Assembly (NCBI RefSeq): GCF_029910215.1
Contig: NZ_CP110396.1
Span: 2,418,001-2,482,000, forward strand
Source: Paraburkholderia sp. D15
GTDB taxonomy: Bacteria; Pseudomonadota; Gammaproteobacteria; Burkholderiales; Burkholderiaceae
Direction of reading: 5' to 3'
DNA: 64,000 bases
In this document: positions 7,513-15,720 of the stretch, in pieces
Numbering within the stretch: the stretch's first letter is position 1
Layout: each line of letters opens with the position of its first letter
Notes under the pieces: generated by a model
The model's input: the letters and a program-made list of their open reading frames with translations, nothing else
What the model was told of the DNA's origin: nothing
Databases searched by the model: none
Program-made: the position numbers and the translations under genes

Positions 7513-8052
7513 ATGCACGAGCCCGTTGCCGTCAGATTTACCGACAACTTCGCCACGTTCGCGCGCTGGTCCGGCATCGTCGATACGTTTTGCGGCGCGG
7601 TCGCTGGTTTTGCGCTGCTTGCGGGTCCGCGACCGTTCGCGTTCACCGCACTGCTTGCGTGGCGCGAACCGGTGCTGGGCGGCATGGGCCTCGTGTTGCT
7701 GGCCGCGCTCGGCTGGCTGCGCTGGCAATTCGACACGCTAGCGAACTCCGCAGAGAATGCAGAAGCCAACCCGGCAACAAACCCCGCAGCAAACCCCGAA
7801 TCGAACCCGGCATTCAACCCGGCATTCAACCCGGTAACGCCGCGTGTTGCTTGCTACAATCGATCGCTGGAAAGCGAGTCGGCGGGCGAGTCGGCGGTAC
7901 ACGTAGCCGTCGCTGTAACGCAGCACGTGCGAACACGCTGCCCAACCGTCAGCGCGGATCCGTCCGCGCGATGCCCGCCCTGCGTCACCCGGACCACGCG
8001 TCCACCCCCGGTGTTAAACCGCCAATCGAATTTCAAGGAGAGATCGTGCTGA
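7513..8052 (+). CDS. small membrane protein of unknown function with a repetitive tail
   Basis: Frame of 179 codons with CGGAGAAC ahead of the ATG. The first 75 residues look genuine: two hydrophobic segments (VDTFCGAVAGFALLAGP and LGGMGLVLLAALGWLRW). From about residue 85 the protein becomes NPxx repeats (six 12-bp units, 7768-7839) and then an unconserved-looking Cys/Arg/Ser sequence that runs into the fucU ribosome-binding site and overlaps its GTG start by 7 bases. I infer that the original protein ended near the repeats and the tail is a read-through extension. Not recognised as any known family. Confidence 0.5.
   Translation: MHEPVAVRFTDNFATFARWSGIVDTFCGAVAGFALLAGPRPFAFTALLAWREPVLGGMGLVLLAALGWLRWQFDTLANSAENAEANPATNPAANPESNPAFNPAFNPVTPRVACYNRSLESESAGESAVHVAVAVTQHVRTRCPTVSADPSARCPPCVTRTTRPPPVLNRQSNFKERSC
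7768..7839 (+). repeat. six imperfect 12-bp tandem units encoding NPxx
   Basis: AACCCGGCANNN-type units encode NPAT, NPAA, NPES, NPAF, NPAF, NPVT. The unit length is a multiple of three and keeps the frame of the membrane protein open. Confidence 0.75.
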
Positions 8053-8510
8053 AGAATCTGGACCCGCTGCTGAACGCCGACATACTGCACGCACTACGCT
8101 CGATGGGCCATGGCGACGAACTCGTGATTTGCGACGCCAATTTCCCGGGCGACTCGGTCGCACGCGAATCGGTCTTGGGTAAAGTGCTGCGCCTCGACGG
8201 CGTGAACGCGCCGCGGGCGATTCGCGCGGTGTTGTCGGTGATGCCGCTGGACACGTTCATCGATCATCCCGCGTCGCGCATGGAAGTGGTCGGCGAGCCG
8301 GATACCATTCCGGCCGTGCAACGCGAGGCGCAGAGCGAAATTAATCAGGCGGAAGGTCGCGATGTGCCGTTCGTATCGATTGAACGGTTTGCTTTTTACG
8401 AGCGCGCGCGCAAGGCTTATTGCGTGATCGCGACTGGTGAAGAACGCGGCTATGGCTGCTTCGTGTTCACCAAGGGCGTGCTGCTGGCGCCGGACGCACC
8501 GCAGTCGTAA
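8046..8510 (+). CDS. fucU: RbsD/FucU family sugar mutarotase (L-fucose mutarotase type)
   Basis: 154-residue enzyme that interconverts alpha and beta anomers of a sugar, usually L-fucose. Family motifs: LKNLDPLLNADILHALRSMGHGDELVICDANFP (catalytic His and Asp near the N-terminus), VLRLDGVNAPRAIRAVLSVMPLD, FYERARKAYCVIATGEERGYGCF. The GTG at 8046 has AAGGAG 5 bases before it. A possible -10 TACAAT lies at 7855-7860 inside the preceding frame. No fucose kinase, aldolase or transporter is adjacent, so the physiological sugar is uncertain. Confidence 0.92.
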   Translation: MLKNLDPLLNADILHALRSMGHGDELVICDANFPGDSVARESVLGKVLRLDGVNAPRAIRAVLSVMPLDTFIDHPASRMEVVGEPDTIPAVQREAQSEINQAEGRDVPFVSIERFAFYERARKAYCVIATGEERGYGCFVFTKGVLLAPDAPQS

Positions 8511-8574
8511 ACGCTGCAGACGGCGCTTGGCCTGGCCCGGGTGCATCCAGACGCGCAGCCGGGCCGCGCGTCAT

Positions 8575-8688
8575 CCAACGCCAACGCCAACGCCAACGCC
8601 AACGCCAACGCCAACGCCAACGCCAACGCCAACGCCAACGCCAACGCCAACGCCAACGCCAACGCCAACGCCAACGCCAACGCCAACG
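8575..8688. repeat. hexanucleotide tandem repeat, 19 perfect CCAACG units
   Basis: 114 bp of uninterrupted CCAACG between the fucU stop (8510) and the VOC gene start (8726). It could be read as alternating Asn-Ala or Pro-Thr on one strand and Ala-Leu on the other, but no frame crossing it has a credible start. Perfect identity of all units implies recent expansion or active slippage. It ends 37 bases before the VOC ATG. Confidence 0.95.
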
Positions 8689-8725
8689 CCACCTCGCTTC
8701 ACTTCACTTCGCAAGGACGACCATC

Positions 8726-9133
8726 ATGAGCTTCTCGATAGACACGCTCGACCATCTCGTTCTGAACGTTGCCGACGTCGAGGCGAGCGCCGCGTGGTAC
8801 GCGCGCATGCTCGGCATGCAGCGCACCGAGTTCGAGTCGCGCACCGGCACGCGTGTGGCCATGACCTACGGCACGCAGAAGATCAATCTGCGTCCGGCCA
8901 CGGCGGACACCGTCGCGTGGTTCACCGGGCGCGAACCGGTGCCCGGCAGCGCCGATCTCTGTTTCATCACTACCGCGAGCCCAGCCGACGTCAAGGCGCA
9001 CTGGCTCGCCGAGGGCGTCGCGATCGAGGCGGGCCCGGTGGAGCGCGACGGCGCGCGCGGCAAGATGACCTCGGTGTATTGCCGCGATCCGGACGGCAAT
9101 TTGATCGAAGTCGCGAGCTATCCACGAACCTGA
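8726..9133 (+). CDS. VOC-superfamily (glyoxalase/bleomycin resistance-like) protein
   Basis: 135-residue metal-dependent VOC fold with two beta-alpha-beta-beta-beta units: LDHLVLNVADVEASAAWYARMLGM at the start and VYCRDPDGNLIEVASY at the end, which place His and Glu at the expected metal positions. AAGGACG precedes the ATG. Substrate unknown; relatives include virulence-type dioxygenase-fold proteins and glyoxalases. The perfect hexamer repeat lies directly in its leader or promoter. Confidence 0.88.
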   Translation: MSFSIDTLDHLVLNVADVEASAAWYARMLGMQRTEFESRTGTRVAMTYGTQKINLRPATADTVAWFTGREPVPGSADLCFITTASPADVKAHWLAEGVAIEAGPVERDGARGKMTSVYCRDPDGNLIEVASYPRT

Positions 9134-9152
9134 GCGAGGCTCGCGTTCAGCA

Positions 9153-9185
9153 AGCCCCACACCAGCCCCACACCAGCCCCACACC
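9153..9185. repeat. three 11-bp tandem units AGCCCCACACC
   Basis: Three identical head-to-tail units in the 193-bp gap between the VOC gene and the DoxX gene. Nothing else was seen in that gap apart from the ribosome-binding site of the next gene. Confidence 0.8.
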
Positions 9186-9326
9186 ACCCTGGTTCAAACC
9201 TGATCCGAAGCCTGTTCGTCACACGCAGGCTTGGAAATTGCAGCCGATCCACCTATTCTCGGGACACGACGGGGAACTGCGGCCCGTCGAGCGGGTCTGC
9301 TGCTTATTCATTTACTGGAGCCCCTC

Positions 9327-9758
9327 ATGACGCGTCCCGTCGATTCCGGCGTTATCCTCATTGCGCGTATTGCGCTCGCCGTGCTGTTTCTGTGGGGCGG
9401 CGTGATGAAACTGATGGGCTATGCGGGCTTTGTCGGCTACCTGCATTCGAAGGGCGTGCCGTTCGTGCAGATCGCCGCGCCGATCGCCACCGCGGTCGAA
9501 GCACTCGGCGGTCTGCTGCTGATCGTCGGCTTCAAGATACGTCCGCTGGCGCTCATCATGGCCGTGTACACCGTGGCGACCGCCGTGCTGGGCCACGACT
9601 TCTGGAATGTCACGGACGCCGCCTTGCAGCGCGACATGGTGATTCATTTCTGGAAGAACATCGGCATCGCGGGCGGCTTCCTGCTGCTGTTCGTGACGGG
9701 CGCGGGGCGCATCAGTATCGACGGTGCGCGCGCGCCGCGCGGCGGCTTGGGTCGTTGA
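9327..9758 (+). CDS. DoxX family membrane protein
   Basis: 143-residue inner-membrane protein with four predicted helices: VILIARIALAVLFLWGGVMKL, IAAPIATAVEALGGLLLIVG, IRPLALIMAVYTVATAVLG, and IGIAGGFLLLFVTGAG. The G-x-x-K-L pattern in helix 1 and the FWNxxxxxxxRDMVIHFWKNIGIAGG block are family signatures. CTGGAG precedes the ATG at 9327. DoxX proteins are linked to quinone or thiol redox stress functions; the specific partner here is not visible. Confidence 0.9.
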   Translation: MTRPVDSGVILIARIALAVLFLWGGVMKLMGYAGFVGYLHSKGVPFVQIAAPIATAVEALGGLLLIVGFKIRPLALIMAVYTVATAVLGHDFWNVTDAALQRDMVIHFWKNIGIAGGFLLLFVTGAGRISIDGARAPRGGLGR

Positions 9759-9823
9759 TCGCAAAGCTGCGGTAGTCTGTAGCGAGTGCCTGTGATTCTG
9801 GCTGTATTCAAGGGAGCAAAAAA

Positions 9824-10096
9824 ATGATTCAAAGTTTCGAGCAAACCATTGGCGGCACGGTCACGCAGTTGTGCGCGAGTCTCGGCGAAGGGCCGACCCC
9901 GCATCGCGTGATCATCAGCCTCGCGGATTCGGCCAAGACGCTGGTCGTTCTCGATGCGTCCGGTTTCCTCAGTGCGATCAAGGCCGAAATCGAGGAGCCC
10001 GAGAAGCTGATCGCGGATGCGATCGCCAAAGCGCGCGATGAAGGTCTGATCGAACGTGCGATCGATACGGGCACGATTCAGGAGGCGTCGCTGTAA
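9824..10096 (+). CDS. conserved small protein of unknown function
   Basis: 90 residues, soluble, acidic, start supported by AAGGGAGC before the ATG. No domain recognised. The sequence alternates beta-like and helical parts (HRVIISLADSAKTLVVLDASGFLSAIKAEI then LIADAIAKARDEGLIERAI). It is a single-gene unit followed by a strong terminator shared with the convergent DHA2 exporter gene. Confidence 0.7.
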   Translation: MIQSFEQTIGGTVTQLCASLGEGPTPHRVIISLADSAKTLVVLDASGFLSAIKAEIEEPEKLIADAIAKARDEGLIERAIDTGTIQEASL

Positions 10097-10147
10097 ATCG
10101 AAGGCTTGGCGCCGCAGCATCACGCTGCTGTCAGCCGTGTCAACCGC

Positions 10148-10189
10148 AAACCCCCGCATTGCGCAAGCAATCAGCGGGGGTTATTTTTT
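10148..10189. terminator. intrinsic terminator between the small protein gene and the DHA2 exporter
   Basis: Stem AACCCCCGC / GCGGGGGTT around a 16-base loop followed by ATTTTTTG on the plus strand; A-rich sequence on the left arm gives a weaker minus-strand version. Confidence 0.8.
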
Positions 10190-10208
10190 GCATCGCCGCT
10201 GCAACGCA

Positions 10209-11753
10209 TCAACGCGGCCGCGATTCCCCAACCCGCGCGCCACCGGCACTGCGCGACGCCGAGCCCGGCGCGTGCGGCTGCGGGTCCACGAAACAGCTCA
10301 GCACGCCGCCCAGCGCGAGCAGCCCCACGGAGATCGCCGTCGCGGCTTGCATCCCCGCGACGATCTGCGTAGCCGCCGCGCCGCTCGCGAGCGCACCGAA
10401 TGCCGCCACGCCCACCGCGCCGCCGGCCTGACGCGCGGTGTTCAACACGGCCGATGCGGTCCCCGCGCGTTTGGCCTCGGACGAAGCCAGCACGGCGGTG
10501 GTCATCGCGGGAACGGCGAGGCCCATGCCCGACGGAATCAGCAGGAACGGCAACAGCAAACCGATCAGCGGCGTGTTGGCGCCGACCAGGTGCAGCAACC
10601 CATAACCGAGCCCCGCCGTGATCGCGCCGGCGATCATCGGCACGCGCACGCCGAAGTGTCCGACGACCCAACCGCTTGCGACGTTCGAGATCAGGAAGCC
10701 GCCCGTCAACGGCAGAAACGCGAGGCCGGCCTGCAACGGCGTATAGCCGCGTACGCGCTGCAGGTAAAGGCTCAGCACGAACACCATGCCGTAGTACGTC
10801 AGGTTCACGCAGATGCCGAACAGCACCGCGATGCTGAAGCTGCGCTTGCCGAACAGCGAGAGCGGCAGCATCGGCGACGCGACGCGCGATTCCACCGCGA
10901 TGAAGGCGCTCGCCGCGGCGAGCGCGAGCACGAAACCGCCGGCCACGAGCGGATGACTCAGCCCCAACGGACGCCACTCGATCACCGCGGCGACGAACGC
11001 GGTCAACGCGACGATCGCGAGGCACTGGCCGCTCAGATCGAGACCGCGCGGCGTGACGGCATCGGTGCCGTTGCTGCCGGTTGCGCCGGCCACGCCGCCG
11101 GCGCGTTGCGGATCGCGTTGCGCATCACGCCGCGCATCACGCCGCGCCTCGCCGGAACGCGGCACCCACAGCAGGGTCGCGAGCAGCCCAGCCGCGCAGA
11201 TCGGCAGATTGACGAGGAAGATGCTGCGCCAGCCGAACGCCGCGATCAGCAGTCCGCCGACCACCGGGCCGGCCGCGATCGAAATCGCGCCCGCGGCGGT
11301 CCACAGTCCGACCGCGCGAGCGCGCAGCTTCGGATCGTGCCCATACGAACGGTTCAGCAACGCGAGCGAATTCGGCAGCATGGCCGCCGCGCCGATGCCC
11401 TGCAACGCTCGCGCGCCGACCAGCATCGCGGCATCGAGCGCGAGGCCGCAAGCGAGCGAGGCGAGCGCGAACAGCACGATGCCCGCCGCGTACATGCGTC
11501 GCGCGCCGAGCCGGTCCCCGAGTGCGCCGCCCGACAGCATCAGCACCGCGAAAGCCAGCGTGTAAGCATCGACGACCCATTGCAGACCCGCGACATTCGC
11601 GTGCAGGTCCGCGCCGATTTTCGGCAGCGCGATGTTGACGATCGTCACGTCCAGCTGCGTGACGACGAAGCCGACGCTGACGGTGGCGAGCACCCGCCCG
11701 AGAGCGGGAGAAGCAGAGGAGGTTGCAGCGGAAGACGATTGGGATGAGGTCAT
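10209..11753 (-). CDS. MFS transporter, DHA2 (EmrB/QacA-like, 14-helix) family
   Basis: 514-residue proton-driven exporter of the inner membrane. Motifs: VTQLDVTIVNIALPKIG in helix 1 (motif D1 of DHA2), GGALGDRLGARRMY (motif A), RALQGIGAAAMLPNSLALL (motif B), AISIAAGPVVGGLLIAAFGWRSIFLVNLP (motif C). The ATG at 11753 gives a normal length; upstream extension is Ser/Arg-rich and looks non-coding. A cytoplasmic loop carries an Arg/Asp repeat (ARRDARRDAQRDPQR). No adaptor (EmrA) or regulator gene is adjacent, so the substrate is unknown. Confidence 0.92.
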   Translation of the reverse strand: MTSSQSSSAATSSASPALGRVLATVSVGFVVTQLDVTIVNIALPKIGADLHANVAGLQWVVDAYTLAFAVLMLSGGALGDRLGARRMYAAGIVLFALASLACGLALDAAMLVGARALQGIGAAAMLPNSLALLNRSYGHDPKLRARAVGLWTAAGAISIAAGPVVGGLLIAAFGWRSIFLVNLPICAAGLLATLLWVPRSGEARRDARRDAQRDPQRAGGVAGATGSNGTDAVTPRGLDLSGQCLAIVALTAFVAAVIEWRPLGLSHPLVAGGFVLALAAASAFIAVESRVASPMLPLSLFGKRSFSIAVLFGICVNLTYYGMVFVLSLYLQRVRGYTPLQAGLAFLPLTGGFLISNVASGWVVGHFGVRVPMIAGAITAGLGYGLLHLVGANTPLIGLLLPFLLIPSGMGLAVPAMTTAVLASSEAKRAGTASAVLNTARQAGGAVGVAAFGALASGAAATQIVAGMQAATAISVGLLALGGVLSCFVDPQPHAPGSASRSAGGARVGESRPR

Positions 11754-11977
11754 GAGTAACGTGGCGACGACGCGTCGACGTTCACCGGAAAGTTGTGTAT
11801 GCGAACGATTATGGGACATCGCCGGCCGGGACATTTCCATCCGTCGTGAAGTTTGGAATGCAAGCGCGGAATACGGTCCGGACGAAAGTCTCTCAGCCTG
11901 GCAAGCGCGTTTTATTACATCAGAAAGCTTTCGTTATAAATATGAAGGTAATAACCACGAAAGGAATGTTTCCCGAT

Positions 11978-11993
11978 ATCGCCATATGGCGAT
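11978..11993. promoter_or_regulatory. 16-bp perfect palindrome upstream of the phosphoesterase gene
   Basis: ATCGCCATATGGCGAT, a perfect 16-bp dyad 121 bp before the phosphoesterase ATG, in a locally AT-rich stretch (11920-11970 includes TTATAAATATG). The 11754-12114 region has no credible gene; it must contain the promoters of the DHA2 exporter and the phosphoesterase. Regulator unknown. Confidence 0.5.
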
Positions 11994-12114
11994 GCTTCAA
12001 TGCCGTTGCTTCTGGCCCCCGGCTTGAAGTGAGCTTGCAATACCACCTACAAAAACCCAGCAACTCCACGCGTAATGGTCTTGGAGCGCTGAACAGCGAA
12101 TCTGGAGCCCCCGA

Positions 12115-13956
12115 ATGTTTCACCGTAAAGCGATACTTCCCACTGCAATCGCAGTGGCGTCGCTGCTGACAATCGCCGCATGCGGCAGCAGCCACAACAA
12201 TCCCTCGAGCAGCACGTCGACGACCAGCGCCGTGTCCGCTCAGGACTCGCTGCAAACCGCCACGCCGATCAAGCACGTCGTCGTCATCTTCGGTGAGAAC
12301 GTGTCCTTCGATCACTACTTCGCGACCTACCCGAGCGCGAAGAACGTTGCAGGCGAACCGGCGTTCTCCGCCGCCGCCGGCACGCAAACGGATATCCAGA
12401 CGCTGGCTGCAGCCGGCCTGACTGGCTCGGCCAACCCGAACGCGCAAGCGACCTCGCCGAACATCGTGTCGACGACCGTCAACGGTCAAACGACCACGCC
12501 GCCGACGCTGGGCGGCGCGCTGACGACGACCACCGCGCAGCCGTTCCGCCTCGACCGCTCGCAGGCGAACACGAAGAGCCAGAACCACAGCTACTCGCCG
12601 GAACAGCTCGCCGACGACAACCTGAAGATGGACGCTTTCCCGCTGTTCACGTCGGCTAGCGGCATCATCGCCGGCAGCACGGGTCAGTTCGGTTCGTCGG
12701 CTCAGGTGCTCGGCTACTTCGACGGCAACACCGTCACCGGCATGTGGAACCTCGCGCAGAACTTCGCGATGAGCGACAACGCATGGACCGACACGTTCGG
12801 CCCGTCGACGCCTGGCGCGATCGAAGTAGTCTCCGGCCAGAACCAGGGCGTGACGGTCACGCCGAACATCAAGTCCGGCACGGCCACCAGCGGCAACGCG
12901 ATTCCCGACGGCCAGGGCGCCTTCACGATGATCGGCGACCTCGACCCGACCACCGACGCCTGCTCGATCGCCGCGGAAAACAGCGGTTCGAACACCAGCC
13001 CGACCGGCATGATGAACGGCAAGAACATCGGCGACCTGCTGAATGCGTCGAACATCACGTGGGGCGGCTTCATGGGCGGCTTCAACCTGCAGACGGTCAA
13101 CGCCAACGGCACGACGGGCTGCCTGCGCTCGACGTGGTCGGACGTGCTCGGCACCGCACCGGCCGACTACGTGCAGCATCACGCATGGTTCCAGTACTAC
13201 CCGACGACGGCGAACCCGACGCACCAACGTCCGACGTCGACGGCGATGATCGGCTCCACGGAACCGACGCTGGACAACACCGCGACGCCGGTTCACCACC
13301 AGTACGACACCGACGACTTCTTCGCTGCCGTTCAGTCGGGCAACTTCCCGTCGGTCAGCTTCCTGAAGGCGCCGGCGATCAGCGACGGCCACCCGGGCAA
13401 CTCGGACCCGCTCGACGAACAGGCTTTCGTGACGAAGGTGACGAACTTCCTGCAGCAACAGCCTGACTGGAAGAACACGCTCGTGATCGTCGCGTACGAC
13501 GACTCGGACGGCTGGTACGACCACGTGCAACCGACCATCAAGAACTCGTCGTTCGACACGACGCTGGTCACGAAGGTCGGTACGGCAACCTTCACGGGTG
13601 CTGACCAGCTGACCGCTCAAGGCCAGTGCACGGGCACGGGCGCGACGCAGCCGCTGGGCATCAACGGCGGCGCCGTCAACGGCCGCTGCGGTCCGGGCAC
13701 GCGTACGCCGTTCATCGTGATCTCGCCGTGGGCGAAGGCGAACTACGTCGACCACACGCAGATCACGCAGGCGTCGGTCGTCAAGTTCATCGAAGACAAC
13801 TGGCTGGGCGGCAAGCGTCTGGGTCAAGGTTCGTTCGATGCAACCGCCGGCGACATCCGCAGCATGCTGAACCTGGCCGGCACGGGCAACACCCCGACCG
13901 TGTTCCTCGACCCGAACACCGGCACGAAGCTCGCTGCCGCGCCGACGTCCAACTGA
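12115..13956 (+). CDS. AcpA/phospholipase C-type phosphoesterase lipoprotein
   Basis: 613-residue exported phosphoesterase. The N-terminus is a lipoprotein signal (LLTIAAC lipobox, Cys21 or so), then a Ser/Thr-rich linker. The catalytic domain (family of bacterial phospholipase C and Francisella AcpA) shows IKHVVVIFGENVSFDHYFATYP, NHSYSPEQLADD, VQHHAWFQYYP, FPSVSFLKAPAISDGHPG, VIVAYDDSDGWYDH and GPGTRTPFIVISPWAK. It is expected to hydrolyse phosphomonoesters or phospholipid headgroups outside the inner membrane. TGGAG precedes the ATG. A di-haem peroxidase-like gene follows 174 bp later on the same strand. Confidence 0.9.
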   Translation: MFHRKAILPTAIAVASLLTIAACGSSHNNPSSSTSTTSAVSAQDSLQTATPIKHVVVIFGENVSFDHYFATYPSAKNVAGEPAFSAAAGTQTDIQTLAAAGLTGSANPNAQATSPNIVSTTVNGQTTTPPTLGGALTTTTAQPFRLDRSQANTKSQNHSYSPEQLADDNLKMDAFPLFTSASGIIAGSTGQFGSSAQVLGYFDGNTVTGMWNLAQNFAMSDNAWTDTFGPSTPGAIEVVSGQNQGVTVTPNIKSGTATSGNAIPDGQGAFTMIGDLDPTTDACSIAAENSGSNTSPTGMMNGKNIGDLLNASNITWGGFMGGFNLQTVNANGTTGCLRSTWSDVLGTAPADYVQHHAWFQYYPTTANPTHQRPTSTAMIGSTEPTLDNTATPVHHQYDTDDFFAAVQSGNFPSVSFLKAPAISDGHPGNSDPLDEQAFVTKVTNFLQQQPDWKNTLVIVAYDDSDGWYDHVQPTIKNSSFDTTLVTKVGTATFTGADQLTAQGQCTGTGATQPLGINGGAVNGRCGPGTRTPFIVISPWAKANYVDHTQITQASVVKFIEDNWLGGKRLGQGSFDATAGDIRSMLNLAGTGNTPTVFLDPNTGTKLAAAPTSN

Positions 13957-14130
13957 GGCAGTTCGATACCTGAGTGAACTACGCGTCCCGTTCCGCCTGT
14001 CGCGCCGCATCGGCTCACGCCGTGGGCGGCGTGCGCGGCGGCGGGACGCCATCCGAATCGTAGTGGTCGAGCCGGCGCGGCAACGTGCTGGCTCGACGTC
14101 TTTGTGGGTTTTATCTCCGTCACTATCGCC

Positions 14131-15567
14131 ATGAGCTCTCCGAACTCTGCCTTGCCGCCGTCGCTGCCCGCCGGTGCGCCCCGCGCCAACGCCAAACGTC
14201 AACTGTTGCGCGTGCTCGGCTGGACCGTCGCCGTCATCACGGCCGGTCTCGCGGCCTTCATCGCCTACGCGGCCATTTATCCGGAGCGGATGCCTCTGGC
14301 GATCGGCACCATCGTCGAAAACGTGACGGGCGCGAATCCGCAGCCGGTCGTGCTGCATGTGCCGCCCACCCAGCCGCTGAGCGCGGTTGCCTTGCTCGGC
14401 AAGCAAATTTTCTTCGACCCGTCGCTGTCGGCGTCGGGCAAGCAGTCGTGCGCGTCGTGCCATAGCCCCGATCACGCGTACGGCCCGGCCAACGATCTCG
14501 CGGTGCAGCTCGGCGGCCCGCACATGACGGACGCCGGCTACCGGCCGCCGCCGTCGCTCGCGTACCTGTATCGCCAGGCACCGTTCTCGATCGGCCCGGA
14601 CGCGAACGACACCGACGCCGCGCCGGTCACGCTCGACCAGCTCGCGAGCGCCGCGAGCGGCACGCAGCGCGCGGTGAAGACCGCCGGCGTCGCGCCCGCC
14701 GCCCCCGCACTGGTGCCGCAGGGCGGCCTGTTCTGGGACGGCCGCGCGAGCACGTTGCAGGACCAGGCGATCGGACCGTTGATGAACCCGGTCGAAATGG
14801 CCAACACGACGTCCGACCAGGTCGTGCACAAGCTGATGGCGACCCAATACCTCGACCAGTTCAAGCAACTGTTCGGCGACCGCATCGTCAAGCAGCCCGA
14901 TCTGCTGGTCGACGAGGCCATGTTCGCGGTGGGGCGCTTCGAATTCGAGGACCCGTCGTTCCATCGCTTCACCAGCAAGTACGACTACTGGCTGCAGGGC
15001 AAGGCACGTCTGTCGCAGGCGGAATTGCACGGGCTGCGTCTGTTCAACGATCCGGACAAGGCGAACTGCGCGGGCTGCCATTTGAGCAAGCCGACCGCCG
15101 ACCATCTGCCGCCGCTCTTCACGGACACCCAGTACGAAGCGCTCGGCGTGCCGCGTAATCGCGACCTCGCGATCAACAAGGACCCGAAGTTCTTCGACAT
15201 GGGCGTCTGCGGCCCCTTCCGTACCGACGCGGCCTCGCTGACGCAGTACTGCGGGATGTTCCTCACGCCGACGCTGCGTAACGTCGCGACGCGTCACGTG
15301 TTCTTCCACAACGGCGTGTATCACGACCTGCAGCACGTGATGGACTTCTACAACCTGCGCAACACGAGCCCGGAAAAGATCTATCCGCTCGACGCCGCCG
15401 GCAAGCCGCAAAAGTACGACGACATGCCGCAGAAGTACCAGGCGAACATCGACGTCGCCGATGCGCCGTTCGACCGCAAGCTGGGCGACAAACCGGCGAT
15501 GACGGATGCGGAGATCAAGGACATCATCGCGTTCATGAACACGCTGAACGACGGCTACAAGCCGTAA
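14131..15567 (+). CDS. di-haem cytochrome c peroxidase / MauG family protein
   Basis: 478 residues. One N-terminal membrane anchor (LGWTVAVITAGLAAFIAYAAI) leaves the rest periplasmic. Two haem-binding motifs are present, CASCH at about residues 107-111 and CAGCH at about 313-317, and GKQIFFDPSLSASGKQSCASCH and LFWDGRASTLQDQAIGPL are typical of this family. It either reduces H2O2 with cytochrome c electrons or acts as a MauG-like oxidase. ATG at 14131 is preferred to the GTG nine codons earlier. Its pairing with the phosphoesterase suggests a shared periplasmic function, which is inference. A perfect 15-bp terminator follows. Confidence 0.92.
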   Translation: MSSPNSALPPSLPAGAPRANAKRQLLRVLGWTVAVITAGLAAFIAYAAIYPERMPLAIGTIVENVTGANPQPVVLHVPPTQPLSAVALLGKQIFFDPSLSASGKQSCASCHSPDHAYGPANDLAVQLGGPHMTDAGYRPPPSLAYLYRQAPFSIGPDANDTDAAPVTLDQLASAASGTQRAVKTAGVAPAAPALVPQGGLFWDGRASTLQDQAIGPLMNPVEMANTTSDQVVHKLMATQYLDQFKQLFGDRIVKQPDLLVDEAMFAVGRFEFEDPSFHRFTSKYDYWLQGKARLSQAELHGLRLFNDPDKANCAGCHLSKPTADHLPPLFTDTQYEALGVPRNRDLAINKDPKFFDMGVCGPFRTDAASLTQYCGMFLTPTLRNVATRHVFFHNGVYHDLQHVMDFYNLRNTSPEKIYPLDAAGKPQKYDDMPQKYQANIDVADAPFDRKLGDKPAMTDAEIKDIIAFMNTLNDGYKP

Positions 15568-15634
15568 CACAGGCGCATGAAGCGCGGCGGGCTCGACGTC
15601 GCCGCGCCATCGACAATCTAACGCTGCAAAAACG

Positions 15635-15669
15635 AAAACGGCGCGCCCCTGGTTGGGGCGCGCCGTTTT
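15635..15669. terminator. bidirectional intrinsic terminator
   Basis: Perfect 15-bp stem AAAACGGCGCGCCCC / GGGGCGCGCCGTTTT, 5-base loop; A-tract and T-tract on opposite sides allow use by the peroxidase gene (+) and the converging MHS transporter gene (-). Confidence 0.92.
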
Positions 15670-15720
15670 ACCTTGGCACGTTCAGCGGATGCTTCAGTGC
15701 GGTATTCAGCGTTGCGATAT

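Noticed and set aside
8575..8688. CRISPR array
   Set aside because: Six-base head-to-tail units without spacers and no cas genes nearby; it is a simple tandem repeat.
8541..8729. Frame encoding alternating Asn-Ala across the hexamer repeat
   Set aside because: Any frame through a CCAACG array stays open; no ribosome-binding site and no conserved sequence outside the repeat.
11920..15570. Very long minus-strand open frame (over 1200 codons) opposite the phosphoesterase and peroxidase genes
   Set aside because: It is Arg/Val/His-rich, has no domain or start signal, and arises from the third-position GC bias of the real plus-strand genes, which carry clear catalytic motifs.
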